64,000 nt of DNA from Kluyvera sp046569695 (lineage in GTDB: Bacteria > Pseudomonadota > Gammaproteobacteria > Enterobacterales > Enterobacteriaceae): the NCBI RefSeq assembly GCF_046569695.1, contig NZ_JBKHUI010000009.1, positions 124,001 through 188,000 of the forward strand, written 5' to 3'. Positions 16,561 through 25,250 of the stretch are shown here, piece after piece. The notes below the pieces were generated by a model. The model was given only the letters and a program-made list of their open reading frames with translations, was not told where the DNA came from and did not search any database. Both the position numbers and the translations under genes were made by a program. Numbering within the stretch: position 1 is the first letter of the stretch; the number at the start of each line of letters is the position of its first letter.

Positions 16561-17739
16561 CTAAACGTCCTTCACCCGCCCGGTCATCACCAGCGTCACC
16601 ACTGAAATCCCAGCAATCACCCAGTACACCGAGAAGTGGCCAAAGCTCTGCGCCAGCGCACCCTGAATAATCCCCGCCAGAATCACCCCGGTTGAAATGC
16701 TGTTGGTAAACAGCGTGGTTGCGGCCCCCGCACGACCCGGCATCAGGTCCTGGAACCACAGCATACCAATCCCGGCGACAATACCGATAAACACCGCGTT
16801 GAACAGCTGGAGCACCAGCAGCGATGTGTGGCTGTGGAAGAAAATCAATCCGACGTAGAACAGCACTCCGGCGGCCACCGCCGTTACCATCATCCGCCGC
16901 TTACCAAAGCGCTTCACATAGTAACCCGCGAGGATCATCGCCGGAATTTCCAGCCCCGCCGCCGTGCCCATCAGGATCCCCGCCAGGCTATCCGGCAGGC
17001 CGAGATCGCTGCTGATCCACAACGGCATGTCGATGATATACATGGTGTTGCAGGTCCACATCAGCGTGGAAGCGATAAACAGCATCCGCACGTTGCTATC
17101 TTTCCAGCCGCTAATCTGGTTCTGTACCACGTCGGTGGGCTGTTCGACCCTCGCCACCGACGGTAGCGTCAGGGCGATCAGCGCCAGGCTGATGACGAAA
17201 ATGGCGGCAGCAATGGAAAACATGGCGGTAAAGCCATAGTTGAGCGCCAGCATAAAGGCCAGCGGCGGGCCAATCACCCACGCCAGCGACAGTTGCGCAC
17301 GCATTACCGAACTGAACATCACCACTTCGCGCGCCGAGCTATCGGCATATTCGCGCGCCAGCGCGAACAGCTGCGGCATAGCGGCGTTGGCGATCGAGGC
17401 CAGCAGCACACCGCAGGTAATCAGCGTCAGGTAGTGGCGGTTGAAGGCGAAGAGCAGCGCGTTACCCACCGCCATCAGGCAGCAGAACATGATCAGCTTA
17501 CGGCGATCGCCCCGGTTATCGGATCGTTTTGCCAGCCCGAGGCTGACGACTATCCCGGCGATGGCGTTGACGGTGTAGAACAGCCCTACCCAAAACGGCT
17601 GTGCCCCGACCTCACGACTAAGAAACAGGCTCAGCGTCGGTGCCTGCAAAGCGCCCGCTATCCCCATCATAAATGCCACCAGCATAAAGGCGGCATACAC
17701 ACCGTTGAGACGTCGTCCCATCGTCATTAACCAGAGCAT
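16561..17739 (-). CDS. setA: SetA, sugar efflux transporter
   Basis: Major facilitator of the SET family exporting glucose, lactose and some glycosides. In E. coli it lies downstream of SgrS and contributes to relief of glucose-phosphate stress. The product is 392 residues with about 12 predicted membrane segments. The conserved start MLWLMTMGRRLNGVYAAFML and REYADSSAREVVMFSSVMRA block match SetA. ATG at 17739 with AAGGA six bases upstream. The gene begins 23 bases after the SgrS terminator on the same strand, so some expression may come from read-through of SgrS. Confidence 0.95.
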   Translation of the reverse strand: MLWLMTMGRRLNGVYAAFMLVAFMMGIAGALQAPTLSLFLSREVGAQPFWVGLFYTVNAIAGIVVSLGLAKRSDNRGDRRKLIMFCCLMAVGNALLFAFNRHYLTLITCGVLLASIANAAMPQLFALAREYADSSAREVVMFSSVMRAQLSLAWVIGPPLAFMLALNYGFTAMFSIAAAIFVISLALIALTLPSVARVEQPTDVVQNQISGWKDSNVRMLFIASTLMWTCNTMYIIDMPLWISSDLGLPDSLAGILMGTAAGLEIPAMILAGYYVKRFGKRRMMVTAVAAGVLFYVGLIFFHSHTSLLVLQLFNAVFIGIVAGIGMLWFQDLMPGRAGAATTLFTNSISTGVILAGIIQGALAQSFGHFSVYWVIAGISVVTLVMTGRVKDV

Positions 17740-17761
17740 CAGAAATCCTTTCGCAAAAGAA

Positions 17762-17793
17762 TAAAAAAAAGCCAGCAGATGATACCTGCTGGC
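17762..17793 (-). terminator. SgrS terminator
   Basis: Minus strand: perfect 8-bp stem CTGCTGGC/GCCAGCAG (17786-17793 and 17771-17778) with a 7-base loop and a run of eight T ending near 17763. The U-tract is also the Hfq-binding tail of SgrS. Confidence 0.93.
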
Positions 17794-17822
17794 AAATACT
17801 CAGTCACACATGATTAGGCGAA

Positions 17823-17960
17823 TTAATACTCAGAGGTCGGGTTCGTAACTTCCCACTGCATCAGATAGTTCAGCACTTCAAGCCGCTGTGCAGTCGCCTG
17901 ACGGGCCAGCCAGGAAACATTTTTGGTGGCAGAGAAATAACGCCGGTAGAACTGATACAT
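17823..17960 (-). CDS. sgrT: SgrT, glucose-uptake inhibitor peptide encoded in SgrS
   Basis: A 45-residue frame inside SgrS: MYQFYRRYFSATKNVSWLA... ending ...LNYLMQWEVTNPTSEY. It has GGAGG seven bases before the ATG at 17960. It aligns with E. coli SgrT (recalled as MRQFYQHYFTATAKLCWLRW, about 43 residues), sharing QFYxxYFxAT, the central Trp and LMQW. SgrT blocks the PtsG (EIICB-Glc) transporter at the membrane. Position (5' third of SgrS, upstream of the ptsG-pairing segment) supports the call. Confidence 0.9.
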   Translation of the reverse strand: MYQFYRRYFSATKNVSWLARQATAQRLEVLNYLMQWEVTNPTSEY

Positions 17961-18058
17961 GGTGACCTCCTCATTTCCCCTTCGCTTCATCGAAATCAAT
18001 TATTGGCTTAATATAGGGATTAATAAATTGCTGAGTTTTTATCAGGAGTTCCCCTTTT

Positions 18059-19714
18059 ATGCCTTCAGGTCGATTACAGCAGCAGTTCATCCGTTTGTGG
18101 CAGTGCTGTGAGGGAAAATCACAGGAAACCACGCTCAACGCACTGGCCGAGCTGCTGAGCTGCTCCCGCCGCCATATGCGCACGCTGTTAAACACCATGG
18201 AGGCGCGCGGATGGTTGACCTGGGAGGCGGAAGCCGGGCGCGGTAAGCGCTCTAAGCTGACTTTCCTCTATACCGGGCTGGCGCTTCAGCAGCAGCGCGC
18301 GGAAGACCTGCTTGAGCAGGATAGGATCGATCAACTGGTGCAACTGGTCGGTGACAAGGCTGCGGTGCGTCAGATGCTGGTGTCACATCTGGGCCGCAGC
18401 TTCCGTCAGGGGCGACATATTCTGCGGGTGCTTTACTACCGTCCTATGCGTAATTTGCTGCCGGGAACAGCGCTCCGGCGCTCGGAAACCCATATTGCGC
18501 GGCAAATCTTCAGCGCGCTGACCCGGGTAAATGAGGTAAATGGGGAACTAGAAGCGGATATTGCGCATCATTGGCAGGCCATATCCCCATTACACTGGCG
18601 TTTTTACTTGCGTCCCGGCATTCATTTTCATCACGGCCGCGAACTGGAGATGGACGACGTTATCAGTTCACTGCATCGCAGCATGACGCTGTCGCTCTTT
18701 TCCAACATCACGCGCATTCATTCCCCTACCGCCTGGACGCTCGATGTCCATCTGAGCGAGCCCGACCGCTGGCTGCCATGGCTGCTGGGCCAGGTATCAG
18801 CGATGATTCTGCCGCGTGAGTGGCAATCGCTCAGCGATTTCTCGCGCATGCCGGTGGGTACCGGGCCGTATGCCGTCGCCCGCAACAATCAAAACCAGCT
18901 GAAGATTCATGCGTTTGATGACTATTTCGGTTTCCGGGCGCTGATTGACGAGGTGAACGTTTGGGTGCTGCCGGAAATCAGCGACGAGCCGAACGGCGGC
19001 CTGACGCTTCAGGGTACCACCCAGAGCGAAAAAGCGGTGGAAAGCCGCCTCGAAGAGGGCTGCTACTATCTGCTGTTTGACGCGCGCAGTTCACGCGGCA
19101 ACAACCCGGCGGTACGTCAGTGGCTGAGCCACATTTTCCACCCGAACAACCTGCTGTATCACGCGGGCGAGCAGCACCAGAGCCACTGGTTCCCGGCCTA
19201 CGGCCTGCTGCCCCGATGGCACCATGCCCGCAGCCACGCCTGCGAGAAACCGGCAGGTCTTGAGTCGGTCACCCTCACCTACTACCGCGATCACGTTGAA
19301 CACCGGACGATCGGTCAGATCATGGAAGCGCTGCTGGCGGCCCATCAGGTCAAACTGGTTATTCAGGAAGTGGATTACGACGAGTGGCATCGCGGGGAAG
19401 TGGTCAGCGATATTTGGCTGAACAGCGCCAACTTTACGCTACCGCTCGACTTCTCGATCTTTGCCTACCTTTATGAAGTGCCGCTGATCCGCCACTGTAT
19501 TCCCATCGACTGGGAGCAGGACGCGCAGCGCTGGCGCATAGGAGAACTTTCACTGCCCGACTGGTGCCAAAGTCTGCTGGCAAATCAGTCCATTGTACCG
19601 CTGATCCACCACTGGCTGATGCTACAAGGCCAGCGCAGTATGCGCGGCGTTCGCATGAACACCCTGGGCTGGTTCGACTTTAAATCGGCCTGGTTTGCAC
19701 CGCCGGATCCTTAA
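18059..19714 (+). CDS. sgrR: SgrR, activator of SgrS
   Basis: Transcription factor that activates sgrS under glucose-phosphate stress. The 551 residues equal E. coli: an N-terminal winged-helix DNA-binding domain (about residues 5-110, with LAELLSCSRRHMRTLLN) and a C-terminal solute-binding-protein-like (SBP_bac_5) domain thought to sense the stress metabolite. The last stretch RMNTLGWFDFKSAWFAPPDP is highly conserved. Divergent from SgrS with about 70 bases between the sgrR start and the SgrS 5' end; autorepression is known in E. coli. Confidence 0.97.
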   Translation: MPSGRLQQQFIRLWQCCEGKSQETTLNALAELLSCSRRHMRTLLNTMEARGWLTWEAEAGRGKRSKLTFLYTGLALQQQRAEDLLEQDRIDQLVQLVGDKAAVRQMLVSHLGRSFRQGRHILRVLYYRPMRNLLPGTALRRSETHIARQIFSALTRVNEVNGELEADIAHHWQAISPLHWRFYLRPGIHFHHGRELEMDDVISSLHRSMTLSLFSNITRIHSPTAWTLDVHLSEPDRWLPWLLGQVSAMILPREWQSLSDFSRMPVGTGPYAVARNNQNQLKIHAFDDYFGFRALIDEVNVWVLPEISDEPNGGLTLQGTTQSEKAVESRLEEGCYYLLFDARSSRGNNPAVRQWLSHIFHPNNLLYHAGEQHQSHWFPAYGLLPRWHHARSHACEKPAGLESVTLTYYRDHVEHRTIGQIMEALLAAHQVKLVIQEVDYDEWHRGEVVSDIWLNSANFTLPLDFSIFAYLYEVPLIRHCIPIDWEQDAQRWRIGELSLPDWCQSLLANQSIVPLIHHWLMLQGQRSMRGVRMNTLGWFDFKSAWFAPPDP

Positions 19715-19753
19715 GGCTTTTGATTTATTCACGTAATCATTACAATGTGCCGT

Positions 19754-19836
19754 TCTCAACGGGGTGCTGCGCCGAGTGCGCGAGCTGAGAAAATACCCGT
19801 CGAACCTGATCCGGATAATCCCGGCGAAGGGATTTG
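19754..19836 (+). promoter_or_regulatory. TPP (THI-box) riboswitch
   Basis: Contains the conserved blocks CAACGGGGTGC, GCTGAGA, ATACCCGTCGAACCTGATC and GGATAAT...CCGGCGAAGGGA in the correct order, about 45 bases upstream of thiB. The transporter operon is therefore expected to be switched off by thiamine pyrophosphate. All core sensing segments are intact. Confidence 0.96.
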
Positions 19837-19880
19837 AGGCTAACTCAAAATCCTTTGCCACCATTTTATAAAGGTGCAAA

Positions 19881-20864
19881 GTGCTCAAAAAATTACTCCC
19901 CCTGCTGGTGCTGGTTGCCGCTCCGGCCCTCGCCAAACCTGTACTGACTGTCTACACCTATGATTCCTTTGCCGCCGACTGGGGCCCTGGCCCGGCGGTG
20001 AAAAAAGCGTTTGAAGCCGACTGCAATTGCGAGCTGAAGTACGTGGCGCTGGAAGACGGCGTTTCGCTGCTCAACCGTCTGCGCATGGAAGGCAAAAACA
20101 GCAAAGCCGACGTGGTGCTGGGGCTGGATAACAACCTGCTGCAGGCAGCAACCGACACCAAGCTGTTTGCTAAAAGCAACGTTCCCGCCACCGCCGTTAC
20201 CGTACCGGGCGGCTGGAACAACGACACCTTCGTGCCGTTCGACTACGGTTACTTCGCCTTCGTCTACGATAAAAACAAGCTGAAGAACCCGCCGAAAAGC
20301 CTGAAGGAACTGGTTGAGAGCGACCAGAAATGGCGCGTAATTTATGAAGACCCACGCACCAGCACGCCGGGCCTTGGCCTGCTGCTGTGGATGCAAAAAC
20401 TCTACGGTGACAAAGCCCCGGAAGCCTGGCAGAAACTGGCGGCGAAAACGGTCACCGTCACCAAAGGCTGGAGTGAAGCCTACGGTCTGTTCCTGAAAGG
20501 GGAAAGCGACCTGGTGCTGAGCTACACCACCTCTCCGGCGTACCACATTATCGACGAAAAGAAGGACAACTACGCGGCGGCGAACTTTAGCGAAGGCCAC
20601 TATCTGCAGGTGGAAGTGGCAGCGAAAACCGCAGCCAGCAAACAGCAGAAACTGGCTGACGAGTTCCTGAAGTTTATGGTCTCTCCGGCCTTCCAGAACA
20701 CCATTCCAACCGGCAACTGGATGTATCCGGTGACCAACGTCACGCTGCCAGAAGGCTTTAATGGCCTGGTGAAACCGCAAACTGCGCTGGAATTCACCCC
20801 GCAGCAGGTGGCCTCCGAACGTCAAAACTGGATTAACGCATGGCTTCGCGCAGCCAGCCGCTAA
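19881..20864 (+). CDS. thiB: ThiB, thiamine/TPP-binding periplasmic protein
   Basis: Periplasmic solute-binding protein of the ThiBPQ ABC importer for thiamine, thiamine phosphate and TPP. It is 327 residues, starting with GTG at 19881, with an N-terminal signal peptide (LKKLLPLLVLVAAPALA) cleaved before KPVLTVYTYDSF. The type II binding-protein fold follows to the end. First gene of the operon below the TPP riboswitch; its 3' end overlaps thiP by 25 bases, as in E. coli. Confidence 0.97.
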   Translation: MLKKLLPLLVLVAAPALAKPVLTVYTYDSFAADWGPGPAVKKAFEADCNCELKYVALEDGVSLLNRLRMEGKNSKADVVLGLDNNLLQAATDTKLFAKSNVPATAVTVPGGWNNDTFVPFDYGYFAFVYDKNKLKNPPKSLKELVESDQKWRVIYEDPRTSTPGLGLLLWMQKLYGDKAPEAWQKLAAKTVTVTKGWSEAYGLFLKGESDLVLSYTTSPAYHIIDEKKDNYAAANFSEGHYLQVEVAAKTAASKQQKLADEFLKFMVSPAFQNTIPTGNWMYPVTNVTLPEGFNGLVKPQTALEFTPQQVASERQNWINAWLRAASR

Positions 20865-22450
20865 TCCCTCGCTGGCTGTATCCAGGGCTGACGGCAACCA
20901 CGCTGATGGTTGCCGTCGCGCTGGCGGCGTTTCTGGCGCTGTGGCTAAACGCGCCGGAAACGTCGTGGTCAACGCTGCTCGGCGATAGCTATCTGTGGCA
21001 CGTGGTGCGTTTCTCCTTCTGGCAGGCGTTCCTGTCGGCGCTGCTGTCGGTCGTCCCCGCGATTTTCCTTGCCCGGGCGCTTTACCGACGGCGTTTCCCA
21101 GGCCGCACGCTGCTGCTGCGGTTGTGCGCGATGACGCTGATTCTCCCGGTGCTGGTCGCCGTCTTCGGCATTCTGAGCGTATACGGTCGCCAGGGCTGGC
21201 TGGCCCAGCTTTTTGCCTGGCTTGGCTGGCAGTGGAGCTTCTCGCCCTACGGCCTGCAGGGCATTTTGCTGGCGCACGTCTTCTTTAATATGCCAATGGC
21301 GACCCGTCTGCTATTACAGGCGCTGGAGCAGATCCCCGGCGAGCAGCGCCAGCTTGCTGCTCAACTGGGAATGCGCGGCTCCCCGTTCTTCCGTCTGGTG
21401 GAGTGGCCGTGGATGCGTCGGCAGATCCTGCCCATCGCCACCCTGATTTTCATGCTCTGCTTCGCCAGCTTTGCCACCGTGCTTTCACTCGGCGGCGGGC
21501 CTTCCGCGACGACCATCGAGCTGGCTATCTACCAGTCGCTGAATTTTGATTATGATCCGGCACGCGCAGCGATGCTGGCGCTGATTCAGATGGGGTGTTG
21601 TCTGATGCTGGTGCTATTAAGCCAACGATTAAGCCGGGCGATTGCCGTCGGCAACAGCCACGTTCACGGCTGGCGCGACCCGGATGACCGCTGGCACAGC
21701 CGGGTAACCGACACACTGTTGATTCTCCTCACCCTGCTGCTGCTGCTGCCCCCGCTGCTGGCGGTGGTGGTTGACGGCATCAACCCATCCATGTTCCAGG
21801 TCTTTACCCAGCCGGTACTTTGGCAAGCGCTGGGCACCTCGTTACGCATCGCCATTGCCGCCGGAGTTATCTGCGTGGCGCTAACCATGATGCTGCTGTG
21901 GAGCAGCCGCGAGCTGCGCGCCCGCAACCAGCCGCTGGCCGGGCAGGCAATCGAGCTGAGCGGTATGCTGATCCTCGCCATGCCGGGTATCGTACTGGCG
22001 ACCGGCTTCTTTCTGCTACTCAACAATACCGTCGGTCTACCCGACTCCGCCGACGGCATTGTGATTTTCACCAACGCCCTGATGGCGGTACCTTATGCCC
22101 TCAAGGTGCTGGAAACGCCGATGCGCGATATTACCGCCCGTTACAGCATTCTGTGCGAATCGCTGGGGCTTTCTGGTTTTAATCGCCTGAAGGTGGTTGA
22201 ACTGCGCGCCCTGAAACGCCCACTGGCGCAGGCGCTGGCCTTTGCCTGCGTGCTGTCGATTGGTGATTTCGGCGTGGTGGCGCTGTTCGGCAATGAGAAT
22301 TTCCGTACGCTGCCGTTTTATCTCTACCAGCAAATCGGCGCCTACCGCAGCCAGGATGGCGCGGTCACCGCGTTGATTTTGCTGCTGCTCTGCTTCCTGC
22401 TGTTCACCGTTATTGAAAAGTTACCCGGACGCCATGCTAAAACTGAATGA
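20840..22450 (+). CDS. thiP: ThiP, thiamine ABC transporter permease
   Basis: Inner-membrane permease of ThiBPQ, 536 residues made of two fused permease halves, each with about six membrane segments and an EAA-type loop (first half near LEQIPGEQRQLAAQLGMRGS, second near CESLGLSGFNRLKVVELRAL). It overlaps thiB at its start and thiQ at its end (17 bases), which suggests tight translational coupling. Length and sequence match E. coli ThiP. Confidence 0.97.
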   Translation: MASRSQPLIPRWLYPGLTATTLMVAVALAAFLALWLNAPETSWSTLLGDSYLWHVVRFSFWQAFLSALLSVVPAIFLARALYRRRFPGRTLLLRLCAMTLILPVLVAVFGILSVYGRQGWLAQLFAWLGWQWSFSPYGLQGILLAHVFFNMPMATRLLLQALEQIPGEQRQLAAQLGMRGSPFFRLVEWPWMRRQILPIATLIFMLCFASFATVLSLGGGPSATTIELAIYQSLNFDYDPARAAMLALIQMGCCLMLVLLSQRLSRAIAVGNSHVHGWRDPDDRWHSRVTDTLLILLTLLLLLPPLLAVVVDGINPSMFQVFTQPVLWQALGTSLRIAIAAGVICVALTMMLLWSSRELRARNQPLAGQAIELSGMLILAMPGIVLATGFFLLLNNTVGLPDSADGIVIFTNALMAVPYALKVLETPMRDITARYSILCESLGLSGFNRLKVVELRALKRPLAQALAFACVLSIGDFGVVALFGNENFRTLPFYLYQQIGAYRSQDGAVTALILLLLCFLLFTVIEKLPGRHAKTE

Positions 22451-23132
22451 TGTCACCTGGCTTTACCAGCACCTGCCGATGCGCTTTAGCACCTCGATTG
22501 CTCAGGGCGAAAAAGTGGCTATTCTCGGCCCCAGCGGCGCGGGGAAATCGACGCTGCTGAACCTGATTGCCGGCTTTCTGACGCCCGCCAGCGGCACATT
22601 GATGCTTGAAGGCCGGGTGCATACCCATACGCCACCGTCGCAGCGCCCGGTGTCGATGTTATTTCAGGAAAACAATCTCTTCAGCCATCTGACCGTACGC
22701 CAGAACATAGGGCTGGGCATGAGTCCACGCCTGGCGCTCACCGCTGAGCAACAGCGAAAATTACAGGTGATTGCCGGGCAGATGGGCATTGAGTCGATGC
22801 TGGACAGGCTGCCAGGAGAACTCTCCGGCGGGCAACGCCAACGCGCCGCGTTGGCGCGTTGTCTGGTACGCGAGCAGCCGATTTTACTGCTGGATGAACC
22901 CTTTTCAGCGCTCGACCCGGCGCTGCGTCAGGAGATGCTACAGCTGGTTGATGAAGTGTGTCAGCGGCAAAACTTAACGTTGCTGATGGTTTCACACAGC
23001 GTCGAGGATGCGGCAAGGATTGCGCCGCGCGCGATGGTGGTCGCGGAAGGGCGTATCGCCTGGGATGGCGACACGCAGGCGTTATTGAGCGGGAAAGCCA
23101 GCGCGTCTGCGCTGCTGGGGATTCGGGCGTGA
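22434..23132 (+). CDS. thiQ: ThiQ, thiamine ABC transporter ATPase
   Basis: Cytoplasmic ATPase of the ThiBPQ importer, 232 residues from the ATG at 22434 (MLKLNDVTWL), which matches the E. coli start; an in-frame ATG at 22413 lies further inside thiP. Walker A is GPSGAGKST at residues 32-40, the ABC signature LSGGQRQR is at 130-137, Walker B is LLLDEP at 151-156, and the H-loop SHSVEDA follows. Last gene of the TPP-riboswitch operon; a REP hairpin follows immediately. Confidence 0.97.
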   Translation: MLKLNDVTWLYQHLPMRFSTSIAQGEKVAILGPSGAGKSTLLNLIAGFLTPASGTLMLEGRVHTHTPPSQRPVSMLFQENNLFSHLTVRQNIGLGMSPRLALTAEQQRKLQVIAGQMGIESMLDRLPGELSGGQRQRAALARCLVREQPILLLDEPFSALDPALRQEMLQLVDEVCQRQNLTLLMVSHSVEDAARIAPRAMVVAEGRIAWDGDTQALLSGKASASALLGIRA

Positions 23133-23138
23133 TGTTCT

Positions 23139-23166
23139 GCCGGATGGCGGCTGCGCCTTATCCGGC
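23139..23166. repeat. Single REP unit between thiQ and yabI
   Basis: GCCGGATGGCGGCTGCGCCTTATCCGGC forms a palindromic stem (7-bp perfect outer arms) immediately between the 3' ends of the convergent thiQ and yabI genes. Confidence 0.8.
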
Positions 23167-23169
23167 ACA

Positions 23170-23937
23170 CTACAGCCCCACAACCTTCCGCAAAATCTCG
23201 ATATATACCGGCATCAGCGGGTGGCGAATCACGCTCACCAGCGCCACCACACCTACACCCAGCATCAGCGGCGCCAGCAGCAGCAGGCGCTGGCGCGTTA
23301 ACAGCGCGCTCAGGCGATCGTGATTCTCTTTTGCGCTGCGCCATAAGCGCCAGCAGAGCCACGCCGCCAGCCACAGCAGCAGCGCCGCCGCCAGCAGCAG
23401 CCATTTAAAGCTCGCGCTGTGCTCATCCGCAGGAATGTCGATAGCTGCCCCGGCGAGAATACCGGGCAGGAAGTAGAGCGGCGGCCACAGCAGGCAGCCA
23501 ATAATATTAGGGGTAATAAACTTAGAAACCGGTAGGTCAAGCATACCGGCGACCATCGGCACTAGCGGGCGCGTTGGGCCGACGAAACGCCCTACCAAAA
23601 TGGTGAACATGCTGTGCTGATGGAGCGCATGCTCGGTTTTATCCAGCAGCGCCTTGTTTTTCTTCATAAATGACCAGCGGTGCAGCGGCTTTTTAAAGCG
23701 CCAGCCCAGCCAGAAAGAGACCCAATCGCCCAGCAGGCAGCCAATAATGCCCACCAGCCACGCCTGCCAGAAGTTCACCTCACCGCTGCCGATAAGCGCG
23801 CCCAGCCCCGCCATCATCACGGTCCCCGGCAGAATCAACCCGACCAGCGCCAGAGATTCCAGAAACGCCACCAGTGCCACCGCAATCAGCGAATAGGTCG
23901 TGGACTGAGTAATAAAGTGTTCCAGCAGTGCTTGCAT
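23170..23937 (-). CDS. yabI: YabI, DedA-family membrane protein
   Basis: Inner-membrane protein of the DedA/SNARE-associated family, 255 residues against 254 in E. coli. The family is linked to undecaprenyl-phosphate or lipid flipping and envelope homeostasis; the specific substrate of YabI is not established. Several hydrophobic segments, with re-entrant-loop motifs LVGLILPGTVMMAG and the conserved VGRFVGPTRPLVPMVAG block. Located between araC and thiQ as in E. coli, convergent with thiQ. Confidence 0.94.
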   Translation of the reverse strand: MQALLEHFITQSTTYSLIAVALVAFLESLALVGLILPGTVMMAGLGALIGSGEVNFWQAWLVGIIGCLLGDWVSFWLGWRFKKPLHRWSFMKKNKALLDKTEHALHQHSMFTILVGRFVGPTRPLVPMVAGMLDLPVSKFITPNIIGCLLWPPLYFLPGILAGAAIDIPADEHSASFKWLLLAAALLLWLAAWLCWRLWRSAKENHDRLSALLTRQRLLLLAPLMLGVGVVALVSVIRHPLMPVYIEILRKVVGL

Positions 23938-24066
23938 AGTGTGTCCGGTTTGAAAACGAAGCAGGGATTCTCCAGAGCGTCTCCCCCATCGTCAAGCCTT
24001 CAATTGTCTTTAGAGTTTACTGGCAAAGACAAAAACCAACACACCGCATTTCCTTTTCTTTACTTT

Positions 24067-24912
24067 TTATTCACATCCCGCGCGGAATTCGCTGGGGCTC
24101 GCGCCGGTGCATTTTTTAAATACGCGGGAGAAATAGAGCTGATCCTCAAAGCCAACGTTGCGCCCCACCGTGGCGATAGGCATGCGCGTGGTACTGAGCA
24201 GCAGTTTAGCCTGGCTGATGCGCTGATCCTCGCGCCAGCTCAGCACGCTCACCCCAAGCTGCTGGCGGAATAGATGCGACAGACGCGACGGCGACAGGCA
24301 CACGTGCTGCGCGACGCTGGCGATATCGAAATGGCTATCTGCAAGGTGGTCGCTGATGTACTGGCAGGCATCGCGTACGCGGTTGTCCATCGGCGGATGC
24401 AGCGATTCATTGATGGCTTCCATACGGCGCAGCAGCAACTGCTCCAGCAGGTTAATCGCCAGATGCTCAGAGTAGCGCCCGATGCCCTGCCCGGCGTCGA
24501 TAATCTTGCCAAAAAGCTCGGAGATCTCCGCCTGATGCGCTTCATCCGGGCGATAAAAACCGGTCTGCGCGACGATGGCTGGCCAGTTGAGCCACTCGTG
24601 CCAATAGGCGCGCGGGCGGAAGTAGACCCATTGGTGATACCACTCGCTGGCGTCCGGATGGCGACCATAGTGATGAATCTCACCCGGAGGGAACAGCAGC
24701 ATATCGCCCTGTCGGCAGACGAACTGCTTGCCCTGATTCTCTATTACCCCTTCACCGCGCACCGTCAGGTTGAGGATAAACCCCTTCATACCCAGCGGAC
24801 GATCGATAAAGAAATCCAGATAGCCACCGGCTTCAATCGGCGTTAAGCCCGCCACCAGATGGGCGTTAAATGAATAGCCCGGTAGCAGGGGATCGTTTTG
24901 CATTTCAGCCAT
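24067..24912 (-). CDS. araC: AraC, arabinose operon regulator
   Basis: Arabinose-responsive activator/repressor of araBAD and its own gene. N-terminal arm and cupin-like arabinose-binding dimerisation domain (to about residue 170), then two helix-turn-helix motifs (FDIASVAQHVCLSPSRLSHLFR and MPIATVGRNVGFEDQLYFSRVF). It ends after FRAGCE at 281 residues. E. coli AraC carries about 11 further residues; the short form is the one known from Salmonella-type proteins, so this is not a truncation of function. Divergent from araBAD over 338 bases with conserved operator sites. Confidence 0.97.
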   Translation of the reverse strand: MAEMQNDPLLPGYSFNAHLVAGLTPIEAGGYLDFFIDRPLGMKGFILNLTVRGEGVIENQGKQFVCRQGDMLLFPPGEIHHYGRHPDASEWYHQWVYFRPRAYWHEWLNWPAIVAQTGFYRPDEAHQAEISELFGKIIDAGQGIGRYSEHLAINLLEQLLLRRMEAINESLHPPMDNRVRDACQYISDHLADSHFDIASVAQHVCLSPSRLSHLFRQQLGVSVLSWREDQRISQAKLLLSTTRMPIATVGRNVGFEDQLYFSRVFKKCTGASPSEFRAGCE

Positions 24913-25120
24913 GGCTGCTCGCTCTCGCTTATCTCAGAAGAAACCAATTATCCATATTCGGCTTTTTAGCGTTATCCCCAGCATAGTTTAGGCGCAATGT
25001 CGGCCTTGCTTCAGACATCCCTTGATGAACAAGGCATTCAGAGAGCAAATCCGCAAATCAGCCCTCTTCAGGGTAACAACTAAAGTGTCTATAAAGACGG
25101 CAGAAAAGTCCACATTGAAT

Positions 25121-25140
25121 ATTTGCACGGCGTCACACTT
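25121..25140 (+). promoter_or_regulatory. CRP site of the ara region
   Basis: ATTTGCACGGCGTCACACTT, the same core as the E. coli CRP site between araO1 and araI1, at the expected distance upstream of araI1. Confidence 0.85.
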
Positions 25141-25150
25141 TGAATGGTCA

Positions 25151-25188
25151 CAGCAAGATTATCCATAAGATTAGCGGTTCCAGCCTGA
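25151..25188 (+). promoter_or_regulatory. AraC half-sites araI1 and araI2
   Basis: araI1 is CAGCAAGATTATCCATA (25151-25167) and araI2 TAGCGGTTCCAGCCTGA (25172-25188), direct half-sites in E. coli order. araI2 overlaps the -35 CTGACG. Several bases differ from E. coli (TAGCATTTTTATCCATAA), mainly inside I1. Confidence 0.88.
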
Positions 25189-25250
25189 CGGTTTTTGGCG
25201 GGGATATCTACTGTTTCACTATCACGTATTCTTTGAGATGGAGTAACACG

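Larger units (their letters stand above)
17762..17991 (-). ncRNA. sgrS: SgrS small RNA (dual function)
   Basis: Hfq-dependent sRNA made during glucose-phosphate stress, which pairs with ptsG mRNA and blocks glucose uptake. The 5' end is placed at the GATGAAGCG at 17991, which resembles the E. coli SgrS 5' end. It contains the SgrT frame, then the conserved pairing segment GTGTGACTGAGTATT (about 17797-17811) and a strong terminator GCCAGCAG/CTGCTGGC followed by eight T. The length of about 230 bases agrees with E. coli. It is divergent from sgrR, its activator. The 5' boundary is inferred, the 3' end is clear. Confidence 0.93.
24913..25250. promoter_or_regulatory. araC-araBAD divergent control region
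   Basis: The 338 bases between araC and araB contain, from left, the araC promoter/O1 region (AAAGTGTCTATAAAGACGGCAG around 25082-25103), the CRP site, araI1-I2 and the araBAD -35/-10. The araBAD -35 is CTGACG (25185-25190), followed by an 18-base spacer and TACTGT (25209-25214), as in E. coli. The arrangement matches the E. coli loop-forming region; araO2, which lies in the araC leader in E. coli, was not resolved. Confidence 0.88.

Noticed and set aside
19893..20972. A 359-codon open frame on the minus strand opposite thiB
   Set aside because: Antisense to thiB/thiP, which are intact and conserved; product shows no recognisable domain.
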